Below, piece after piece: positions 13,470 to 22,798 of a stretch of DNA of 64,000 bases. Source of the DNA: Macrophomina tecta (Eukaryota > Ascomycota > Dothideomycetes > Botryosphaeriales > Botryosphaeriaceae); the NCBI GenBank assembly GCA_024180945.1, contig JAKSGN010000003.1:434001-498000 (forward strand), written 5' to 3'. The translations under genes and the position numbers were made by a program. Below the pieces are notes generated by a model. The model was not told the origin of the DNA. It saw only the letters and a list, made by a program, of their open reading frames with translations, and did not search any database. The stretch's first letter is position 1. The number at the start of each line of letters is the position of its first letter.

Positions 13470-15719
13470 AATTCGACAATTGCTGACTGGACTGGACGAG
13501 GGCAAAATGACCGATGTATTCATTGCGCACCACCAGAGCATCATAGCGTTACAAGAATGCGCGCTCAACCCTGAAGTCCGTTGTGGCCCCTGCGCGGCAC
13601 TTTTTGTCTTATGGATTACATTTGCGACCTCCAGGGATTCTAAAATTTATAATTCTCTCCTAGCCTCGAAGGGCCGGACTCGGCGGGTGAAGGCACAGAA
13701 GAGCCTGGAATTACTACCGCGACAGTGCCCAGGCCCTCTATACGCTGGACATGTCAATGCTGAGCCGTGGATTATTCCCACGTTCATTGCCTACTGCTGG
13801 GGTCGGGCTGTGGACCAAGGGATTATATGAGGAGACTGGGGAAATGCTAGGCCGTGCAAGATTTAGTTCGAAGAGGAGTAATACGCCATCTCTGGGGGAG
13901 ATATGCACAGACTACTGGCAGCTGTTGCTCCAAACATCAATTACCCCATTAGCAACAGGATCGCTCTACGAAACGTCCACAAGTATTCAGAAAATCTAGA
14001 GTGCATCGAGGCCACACGTAATTGCCTCCAGAACGGCTTTGAGAATTATCCCCACTGCACGGAATCGGCCAGAAGGAATCAAAATCTACCTGTACGCGTC
14101 ATTGGCTTTGGTAATGGCTGAGAAGACCTGAAGATTTTGATACTTGGTGTAGCGGTGGAAAAGAGTCTCACAATCAGATGTTAACTACCAAAACGTTGAA
14201 TAGATTTCAAGACAAGTGCATCGCTATGTTCTCTTGTAAAAACCGCTCATGATGCAATTCAGCGAGTGAGAGGTCTGAGGGTCCCATATCGACTGGTTGA
14301 TGCGCTGTGCATCGCTCAGAGTTCGGAAGAGGGCTGGATGGATGATTCCAAGCGTGTGAACGGAATTTACAGCAATTCTACTCTCTGCCTGTTTGCTACC
14401 AACGCGACGTCTGATACTGAGAGCTTTTTATAAATGTGCAAAAATTGTGTATAATATATTGCTCGTGGATTTTTCGGAGCTATTACCAACATTACATAGG
14501 TGGACAACAATGTTCACGAGGGCAATCTCAAGGCAATGTACCTTCGTGTTGAGTACCTAACCACTTTCTTGATGACAGGCATTCCGAATTCCCCTGGGCT
14601 AGCCATGGATGGGCATTGCAAGATCGCCTGACGCCTCTGCTTGGACCCAGCCACACAGATCTTCAAAAGACCTGGGCCTGTCTGATGTGCACGGAAGGTG
14701 GAAATGATCGACTTCAGGGTTGTGAGTCTGATAGTCAGCAGACCATTGAAATGATCATTCGAAGACGTAGCATTTCCATATTTCACGTCGCGACGGAAGA
14801 GATTGACTAGAGTACAAGGGCTTCCTCTACTCCATTCCTCAGCACAATATATCTGGCGCTCCATCGTCAACAATTTTCACGCAAGATTTCTCAGCAATTG
14901 ATTGGAGAGGCTTCCGATCGTAGCTGGCCTTGCCAAAAGTTCTGGGTGAGTGGGCAGCCGGAAAGGGCCGTTATATTGCGGGTCATTGGGAAAACGGCTT
15001 CCTTTCCGGGCTCTGGTGGGAAGCACACCCCGCAGCTTCAGATACAGATCCCTTAGAGGCTCTCGAAGCAACAACGGAGCGATAAATATAGTTGTGCAAT
15101 CGTGGAGCTGGGCAAGCGCGGTGGAAGATTCCTATATTCGCCGTCCGCTTCTGGACACTTTCGAGCTCACCTACTCAACTCGTAGTCTGATGGCTATTAG
15201 AGTCCAGATACTGCGACCGCTTATGAGAAATTCATCCCCGAAACCCCATTTATCATGCGGGTTACCGCCCGCCGTCAACGTTTATCGTCGACGTGGTAGT
15301 CTGAGCTCCACTGCGTAGAAAGGCAGGACTTTTGTCAAGCAGCAGACTGAAGGCTCATGCGTGATGAACAAGGAATTCAGCACAGACATGGTACGAAGGA
15401 GAATGAGGAAGCTCTCAGCAGCTGAAGAAGGGTGTCTAAATTTGGCCATAAGCGTCGAATTTGGGAAGGGCAGCAATTCCTGATCGTGAAAGTTCTCAAA
15501 AGGAAGCCCAAAAAGCCGTGGGAACCTTCTCGAAATGAGCGGAACTTCTTAATGGTACTGGAAAGCATCCAATACGGAGTGGGACAGTATCGCAGAATAG
15601 CAGCATTTACATTGCCTGGGAACATTCTGTGGGCCCTTCCAACCACGGCGCGAGACGGAATCGAAGTATACGAGTACCAGCTTGAAGAGATGATAAGGAA
15701 ATTCCGTAGCCTAGTATGA
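13470..15719 (+). pseudogene. Degraded heterokaryon-incompatibility (HET domain) gene
   Basis: Pieces of a HET protein follow one another in the right order but in different frames and broken by stops. An N-terminal segment has AHHQSIIALQECALNPEV and CGPC (about 13525-13600). The pre-domain segment CLQNGFENYPHCTESARRN then leads to LPVRVIG (about 14010-14110). A damaged SYCWGG-type start reads GGKESHNQMLTTKTL (about 14155-14195), then the core DAIQRVRGL, RLVDALCIAQSSEEGW and VNGIYSNSTLCLFATNA (14232-14430). Further on come IWRSIVNNFHARFLS (about 14840), GHWENGFLSGLWWEAHP (about 14980) and QSWSWASAVE (about 15100). A C-terminal frame has VGQYRRIAAFTLP and stops at 15719. HET proteins trigger cell death on fusion of incompatible hyphae. 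At least one frameshift, a deletion before the CWG motif and several stops make expression of a full protein impossible. No intron set I tried restores it. Confidence 0.75.
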
Positions 15720-17188
15720 AATTTGAGTTAAACTAATTGTTTTTAAAGTCTATTTTACTTAGGAGTGGGCATTTGGCGTTCAAAAAGCTCATATGATTCT
15801 GTAACATGAGGATTCTATGATTGCGTCGGGCCTCTCTTCCGAGCGGCTCCTTCCCGGTGACTGACAGGACGGTGTGCCCAAAAATGTTAAATTGCTGATT
15901 TTGTGTTTGTGTACGAGGGCTTTATAACGCAGCACGAGCCTCTGCAACGCCTTGCTGTCTGCCTGAGCTGTTCGGTATTTTACTCGATAACAATACATGT
16001 TTTTCGTATTCGTTCTTCTGAAAGACCTTTGCACTGAGTTACTCTTCTCTTCGTCTGCCCGGGGTTATACACTTGGACCTCAAATTGCGGCATAGACCAG
16101 CCACGTCGGAGGCAGTTCCTTGTTAGGGCGCTCGCATAGGCTTAGCCTCGCTAGTTGGGGTCCTTAAGGTCATTTTCTCAGTCGCTTCCTCGTATACCTT
16201 CTTTCGCCGTACATTAACTTCAACTAACAAAGTCCACTAACTAGACCAAGCACGTTCCACTGCGCGATGGATACGTTGCATCACTTCGTTCGCCTACGAA
16301 AAACTCTGTTTTGGCCGGCGTCAGTTATGCGAATCTTGTTTTCTTTGGAAAACGTTGGGAGTTGCGAGTTCGGTCTGTCTGACCTGCCGATGAAAAACTT
16401 AGGCATCCATACGGAATATCGGAAAGATTCGTCAACACCATCACTCATCGTCCAGACACCAAGTACTGATGACCACAGCTGCTGAGTCTTTCCCAAATCT
16501 TAGTGCTAACTCGTCAGTGTTGACGTGTAAGTGCGTAAAGCTAAGAGCCAAATTGCTTATCAGATGCAATGGGATGAACACGCAGTCTACCGTTCTCGAC
16601 TCCGGGCTTGATTCACTGTACCTTGCCTTCCGGAAACTTTCAACAAAGTGTGTGTAGTTAAACAGCGTAACTCGCGGGTTTAACCCTCATTCTCTCGGCT
16701 AATGAAGAATGAGGGCCCCTACGTCGAAACCCGCCGTATTGGGCGAACCACAAATCGTTGCACGTAGAGTGTAAAGATGTTGATGCCTCAGGTGAGTGGT
16801 CAATAGTGACTCATTCCAAAGAAGGAATGTGGTTTTTTATTTCCCCGTTCGGAATATAACAAGAGGTATGCTCCGTTTGAACAATTCAGCTGCCTCGAAT
16901 GGTCCTGGCTCCGGTCAACGCTCATTGTCCAATATCACGACAAAACCTTCATCTATGCCGCCACTCAAGACGCAGCCAGCATTTGGATGTTGAATATTAC
17001 GAATCTTAATATGCACGGGTGGCTGTCTATCTTCAGAACCAGTGTCGGGCTTTACAGCAACAATAAATGCGCTGAATCAATGAGGAATACGATTATAACT
17101 GTTTAGCTACTCAGAGGACGCCACTCGTTCGGCTGCAAGACAGGAACTACACTATGTTGACCCCAAACCCGCTTCAAGTCATTGGAAC
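15720..17188. other. AT-richer intergenic DNA with an unassigned open stretch
   Basis: No intact gene. A stop-free plus-strand frame of about 100 codons (about 16810-17106) reads like protein (PFEQFSCLEWSWLR, QYHDKTFIYAATQDAASIW), has no convincing ATG and matches no family I recognise; it may be a relic or an exon. A perfect 10-bp inverted repeat, CCCTCATTCT / AGAATGAGGG, lies at 16684-16693 and 16706-16715. Confidence 0.35.
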
Positions 17189-17563
17189 TCAATGCTCACT
17201 CTTCACAATATCTACCTTACCATTATCCGAGGATCCTAGTTGCTTCAAGTTATTTACCGTACAATCATGGGCTCCTTTGTCCAGCTGGTAAAAGTATTGT
17301 TCTTTGTCGTTCTGATCGACGGTGATAGCAACGCAGAATAACTCGGAGCCTCCGATTGCGATGTTGGGCGTAAAGACGAATTGCTTCTTCTTTTTCCATT
17401 GAATATCCCCAGCTGGGCCACAGGACTTTTTGTCGAGAATGCATCGATATTTCTTTGCCTGTCGACATGAAGGGACTTGTTTGCAGCCATCGGGTTCGCC
17501 GGCAGTATCGAATGCGGCCGCGACAAGAATGAATAAGAAAACGGAGAAAGCGGAGGTCTTCAT
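17189..17563 (-). CDS. Small secreted six-cysteine protein (candidate effector)
   Basis: A single-exon frame of 124 residues. It starts with a classic signal peptide (hydrophobic core FSVFLFILVAAAF, probable cleavage near residue 22). The mature part of about 100 residues has six cysteines (27, 33, 41, 48, 77, 101), enough for three disulfides. It carries a lysine-rich patch (57-60) and no membrane segment, GPI signal or recognisable domain. Small secreted cysteine-rich proteins of this design in filamentous fungi include plant-interaction effectors and antimicrobial proteins; which applies here, if either, cannot be told. It is alone in an AT-richer segment beside a HET relic. Upstream on its strand a CCAAT box and an AT-rich TATA-like element lie at about 17715-17735. 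The frame is intact, which is notable in a segment otherwise full of decayed genes. Confidence 0.65.
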   Translation of the reverse strand: MKTSAFSVFLFILVAAAFDTAGEPDGCKQVPSCRQAKKYRCILDKKSCGPAGDIQWKKKKQFVFTPNIAIGGSELFCVAITVDQNDKEQYFYQLDKGAHDCTVNNLKQLGSSDNGKVDIVKSEH

Positions 17564-18870
17564 ATTCGCAGTTTTTCTACTCTGATGTTAGTGACATAAG
17601 AATCCCGCATGTTTGACTGCTTCATACCGTGACTTGAACAACGACAACTTATCTTGTGTAGAGGACGCGAGTGCAGAGGCCGGATAATGCTGCTGTGTAG
17701 ATTGTCCAGGCAAGGCTATATTAGATTGGTCCTAACTGTAGTGCAATACGCGACGTGAGGGAAAAGGGTCAGAGCGGGTTTATGAATTTCTTTGAACACT
17801 GGTACAATCTATAAACTTTTGTCCGCACGAAGTGAAAACTAAAAGCATGGCCCTGCGATGCTTTCAGGAGCTTACCGCTTTCTGCATACCTATTTTAGAA
17901 CTCGCGCCAAAAAGATAAACTCTTCCTACCCCGCAGCTCTCTGTCGCGCCAAACACATCTCACTGACGGCACCAATTTCACATGCTCCTCCCATGGACCA
18001 TAGGATTGAATCGCACAGACCATAACGTTCATGCCACCAGTTACTTAAGCTTCACATGCATAATTTGAATTCGGAGTCTTGGTCATCTCGTACAGCAGGA
18101 ATGAAGGTAGTATCAGTCCTGTTGACAATTTGTTTGCATCCCTCAAACCCCCCGAATGTGGACCCCAAGGCGGTCTCGAGGGCGCTCTTCGAGAATTCGC
18201 GTGTGAAGCGATTCAGCCAGGAAGACCGCATTCGGACACGGCAGTTGAGGTAGGGCGTTGCTACTATATACAGTAAAGTCAAGTCGATCGGTAAACAGCA
18301 CCTACCACTACTTTGTCACTCACCGCCTATTTACCACAACACCCGTCCTGTTGATTGGTCAAGCTGCCGGCTGCTACGGCTTCACGTCGTATCCACTTTG
18401 ATAGGTACGACGCCTAATGGGGCCCTGAGACACCGCCTTCGGGATGTCGTATCTTCGGTTGGGTGCTTCCAACGGACCGACAAGCGCATGTCATGCACTA
18501 TAGCAAAAGCAGAGAAAAACTCGGCATCATCCTCATTTGCGAAAATGAGATATGTGGGGTTTTGGTGTTGTTCGTTTCGTCACCTGCTCAAACCTCCATC
18601 ATGCCGCTCAAACATTCATGATCTACAGCACGCACCTTGGGCAGATCTCTGCAATCTCCCCCTTTTCCGACCCCTTTCTCTTACGTCGGTGCAATTCGAT
18701 ATGGCTGGAGCTCCATCAAAGCTCTTCCGACATAAATGTCTCAATATCGATAGCGCCAAACAATAGACAAAGCACACTCTTTAACTCATTCCAGCCCCGT
18801 GGCCAATTTTTCCTCAGCCATCACCTTCCCACCGCACATCACCAAAAAAAAAAAAAGCCTTAAAAATACC
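17564..18870. other. Intergenic, AT-richer, no supported gene
   Basis: Promoter side of the six-cysteine gene and of the KRE9/KNH-like gene. Short frames on both strands around 18050-18280 and 18400-18770 have no domain-like sequence. An A13 tract (18844-18856) sits 14 bp before the next ATG. Confidence 0.4.
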
Positions 18871-19266
18871 ATGCATTTCAGCAGCAACTCCCTCCTCACC
18901 CTCCTCGCGACGAGCCTGGCCACCGTCACGCGCGCCGACAACGGCCCGACCGCCAACGCCGTCCGCGTGCCCGGCCTGCACGACATCGTGCCCGTTGGCT
19001 TGCCCTACACTATCAAGTGGGACGCGGACGCGCCCTACGTGGGCGGCACCGTCAGCCTCACGCTGCTGAAGGGCCCCTCGACCAACGCCGTCCCCTACCT
19101 GAGCATCGTCAACGGCACCACCAACAACGGCTCCTACACCTGGAACGTTCCGACGACACTGCCTGACAGCAACGGCGATACAGGCTACGGCATTATGATG
19201 GTCATCGATGCCAACGGCGCCTATCAATACACCACTCAGTTTGGCATTTCGAACAAGTCCTCGTAA
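18871..19266 (+). CDS. Short secreted KRE9/KNH1-like Ig-fold protein
   Basis: Intronless, 131 residues. It has a signal peptide (about 1-22, ending near TRADN), then one KRE9/KNH1 N-terminal-like domain. Its markers are VGLPYTIKWDADAP, GTVSLTLLKG, YLSIVNGTTNNGSYTWNVP and GYGIMMVIDANGAYQYTTQFGIS. This domain is usual in fungal cell-wall proteins linked to beta-1,6-glucan assembly. Most relatives continue into a Ser/Thr-rich stalk and a GPI-anchor signal; here the protein stops right after the domain at NKSS, so it should be soluble and secreted. Three or four N-glycosylation sequons are visible. The frame stays open upstream, but only ATG 18871 places a signal peptide at the N-terminus. Confidence 0.8.
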   Translation: MHFSSNSLLTLLATSLATVTRADNGPTANAVRVPGLHDIVPVGLPYTIKWDADAPYVGGTVSLTLLKGPSTNAVPYLSIVNGTTNNGSYTWNVPTTLPDSNGDTGYGIMMVIDANGAYQYTTQFGISNKSS

Positions 19267-22079
19267 TGGGGACTTCTTTTCTTCGGCGAGACAGTTGGAG
19301 GAGAGAGGTCATGAGGTTATGATTCGCACAGGTCGCGGGACGGCTGCAGGAAGAGGATCAAATTATTGTTATACCCTACAAGCGAGTTGTCACGTTTGCA
19401 TGTAGATTTCAAAGAAGAGGTGCTCTTGTACGCCTTTTCATTCAGCTTTATTGGAACGAAGGCATCGGCACAGGTTGTGCCGCATTGTGAGGCGAGCAAA
19501 CATGGCCGAAAATAGCCTGGTCTGCAAATGGTTTTTGAGATATCGAGTTGTTTCACTGCGAAAGAAATGCAATCTATTTCCATTCGAGGCTGACCCCACG
19601 AAAATGACCAGGCTTTCCCCGCTTCAATTGAGCTGCCTTGGCTGCTTTCGGCTTTTGCTGCAGACTACAAGGACGTCATCTCTCACTAGTTGACTAGGCG
19701 CCTGTACACCCGACCTCCAATACAGCGTTGCAGGGACGCTGTTAATTTGAGCTTGCAAAGGATGCAGCTTAAACCAGGCGATCCTCCGTGAAGTACTGAC
19801 CGACTAATGCAGAGTTATATTGCACAGTTCCTCGCTGTCTGAAGAGCGAGGCAGAAACCGGATGCGCTGTGGCGGTTGGAGCCGCATTGAGCCTCTCAGG
19901 AGGGCGCCCGCCAATTGCTGGTATGTTAAGCTGCTTGCGTGGAGGTGCCTTCGGAACCATTTACAGTATTTAACCGTCCTGGCAGCTATATTGGCTGGTT
20001 CCTGGATGATTCAACTCGAATTGGCCACATCAGACGTCCTCATCATCTTCGGAAGACACGTTCGACTGCGCGTGTTCACTCACCAATGACGATGAGCCAT
20101 CTCTCTCCACCGAGCACTGGTGCAAGCAATTGAAGTCCACACATGACCGTACCTTGTTCATACGAGCATGTTGATATTCCGTATTCCATTACCTTACGTT
20201 ATCTCACCACGCCTACTGTTTTACTCAAAAGATTCAACGGTCATCCCTTCTCGGCGCGTAGCACACCCCGCTACCCATTTACACAATCAGGTATATCAAC
20301 GCATGTATTCATTAGAGAGCTGTACATAAGGGGGGTCAATTTCATACTTCAAACACTCATTAGTAACTCTCCGACAGGGGAAGAGATATAGCGCCATCAG
20401 CCGAGCTCCCAAAAACTGCAGAGGATTTGCTTTTGTTGGAATATTTGATTCAGTAGTGTTTTGGATTCAGTTATGTCTTATACTCGTTGCACACCTGTCT
20501 CAGCAGGTAAGACAGTTACATACCCGTTTTACCCTAGTAGGTAGAATAGGTATAAGGGAAGCCCGTACGGCCTCCCTCTACTAGATATGCCAATCTATGG
20601 GAACTCATCTTCATCAGCTGAATCAAGGCTGCCAATTAGTCATTTTCCAACAGCTTTACGTCATACATCACCACATTCTCTGGGCCAGCTGCGTGAGGGC
20701 CATAAATTCGACTAGTATAGTACCAAAGAAACATACATAGACACCCTCACAGACACGCGCATCGACCCTATTTGCTGCCAAAAGTTATCTCCTGGATCAC
20801 TTCCAATATGCTGCATTGCAAAAGGCGCCCATATCGGCGAGTGCACCCCTCAAATATACAAACCTTCGAAGTGAACAGTATCCCTAACATTCAAATGAAG
20901 GTCCTGAATAAGTTCTTCAATGATACATATACAGGTAGCGAGCAACTCGTGCCAAAAAGCCACCACCACCTCGCAATCATCACCACGGACGGCTTCGATT
21001 ACGCTCCCACCAGCACATCCGAACCGCCTCTGCAACCCTTCAATTCCCCGGCCCTGGCCCAGTTCGTGAGGGAAGTCGCAGAAAATGTTGCTGGAGCAGA
21101 ACCACTCTGTATTGCTTGACGAGCGCTCGGCAAATGATGAGACCGCGATCGTAGCAGGCCGCCAGGCAGATGGGACCGCCGACGCCGTCAGAGTTGCCCG
21201 CCACGCGGCGCAGCACCTCCTCTCAGTGCTCGGTATGACTTGTCTTGAAACACAGGAGATTAAAAACATCGCGACTGCGTCGAATGGTGTCTGTGGCGCG
21301 CTTTGAGAGGAACCGCAGAAGGGCGGCCCGGCGCCGCCGAGGCAGCTTGGAAAGGTTTGATGGCCTGGTGGGCATTTATATCAGCAAATATTCATTGCTA
21401 AGAGCCTACTTGTAAGGGAAGACGAAGTCATTTCTTTCCCAAGGACGTCCTACTCCATTCTTTGCGCAGCGCACCCAGCTGCAGCGAGCAGCGAGCAGCT
21501 CGTCGACGACGTCGTAGTCCGTCTTTTCATCCAGAGCGAACTAGATGTCTGCAAGGATCAATCACTTGATTTATGGCAGCATTGTACAGATTCGGTCTAC
21601 CGAGAGGGTGCATCTCGTTGTACAGTGCTCTTACTATCTCCAAGTTCGGCCACACTGGCATGTTCGCTTGTCCCTTGTCATGACCAGGCCAGAACGGAGC
21701 GGACGAGATACGCACACGGACAAGACCGAGCACGCGCAGCGCGTCGGCAGGTCTCGTAAGCCGATAGACAGGACACAGGCGGCGGGGTTGTACTCCCCAT
21801 CTATGCCACTCGTTTCCAGCCTAAGGTCCGCGGTGGAAGTTGTGCACGAGCTGAGGAGCTCGACAAGGGCTTTCACGAGCTCTGCATTAACTTATCAGTG
21901 CGTGCCACTTTTTTTCTGCGCCCGGTAGTTCCATACCTTCATGGCACTCCTCCCGTCTTATGGGTATTATCATGGCGGATTGAAATCATGAGGTTACAGC
22001 TCTCGAGATCATCCATGCCAGCCAGAATCTGCAGCAGCGAAGGCGGCCAGATCTGCGGGACCTCGGACACCAAAACCAT
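19267..22079. other. Gene-poor AT-richer DNA, with possible relics
   Basis: No intact gene over 2.8 kb. Two adjoining plus-strand frames at about 20860-21119 and 21085-21306 look protein-like (LAQFVREVAENVAG, then AVRVARHAAQHLLSVLG) but are offset in frame and unassigned, possibly a decayed gene. A minus-strand frame at 21634-21876 is equally unassigned. Small palindromes at 20495-20577 are listed separately. Confidence 0.35.
20495..20577. repeat. Palindromic block, possibly a DNA-transposon terminus fragment
   Basis: A perfect 6-bp inverted repeat (20495-20500 with 20510-20515) is followed by short stretches of the TACCCGTTTTACCC / GGTAGAATAGGTATAAGGG kind. It ends in a GC palindrome CCGTACGG (20563-20570) flanked by AGGGA and TCCCT. 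The layout resembles ends of Tc1/mariner-pogo elements of fungi, from general memory only. No transposase frame is nearby. Confidence 0.3.
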
Positions 22080-22440
22080 TGCAATTAAACAGGAGGAACG
22101 AATCTCTATGTAACGAGTATGTTGTTTACATGGACTTCGCTGGGTAGGAGACCCGCGTCCACAGGCTGATGAGTACTAATTTCTGCTTGAGAGGCACACG
22201 TTCTTCCCACTTTGAAAAGGTGGGAAAAAAAGAGTCAATTGTCGAAAACAAGTCCTCATCCCGCTCCTATCTACTTGCCGATATCAGAGAGAGCCGGGTA
22301 AAAGATAGCTTGATCTGGCGCAGAGAGGCGCGGCCACGGCCTCCATCTCGGGCCATTACCTTTTCAAAGTCGTCAAGGTTAGAGGCGTAGAGTTCGACGG
22401 AGATCTCGCTTTCTACTGCAGCGTTTCCAGGACGAGTTGA
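22080..22440 (-). pseudogene. Broken fragment of an F-box/DUF6546-type protein
   Basis: One minus-strand frame reads AVESEISVELYASNLDDFEK, then LRQIKLSF, an in-frame TAG, and continues in the same frame with LFSTIDSFFPTFSKWEE. The spacing and the motif pair (LDDFxK...LRxIxL, then F...FF..FSKW) resemble the DUF6546 region found after F-boxes in many Pezizomycotina proteins. The N-terminal F-box part is not readable upstream and the C-terminus stops soon after. Only the fragment is claimed; the family call rests on remembered pattern. Confidence 0.35.
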
Positions 22441-22760
22441 TGCCCGCGTACTGTCATAGTTTCAGGGGCGGGCGACTTGAGAGTCTCGGTCAAGAGCTGC
22501 TTTAAGCTCGAATCCTGAATAGTCAATTACCTCTTTGGACAGAGCTTATAGCTGGTGAAGATGATTAAACGAGCAGATTATGTTCTTTTTGTATGTATGG
22601 GGCGGGCAATCCGGCTGAGGCTAGGCCAGGCACCAACTCTCAACCACCAAAGCCACATCCATTGGCATATTAGAGATACACGCGACAAGACTGGCAAGAC
22701 AAACTATTCTTCAGCATAAGAGAAGCTGGATTGAGTGTGTATCGCTATAGAAAAATAATG

Positions 22761-22781
22761 AAAAAAAAAAAAAAAAAAAAA
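22761..22781 (+). repeat. A21 homopolymer
   Basis: Twenty-one consecutive A, about 18 bp beyond the stop of the NRPS-like gene, which is on the minus strand; on its sense strand this is a T run in the 3' region. Confidence 0.95.
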
Positions 22782-22798
22782 CCGAAACATCCGGATAT

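Noticed and set aside
21400..21876. Minus-strand frames considered as a 3'-5' exonuclease relic
   Set aside because: Only the first few residues were suggestive; the acidic catalytic motifs could not be found in any frame.
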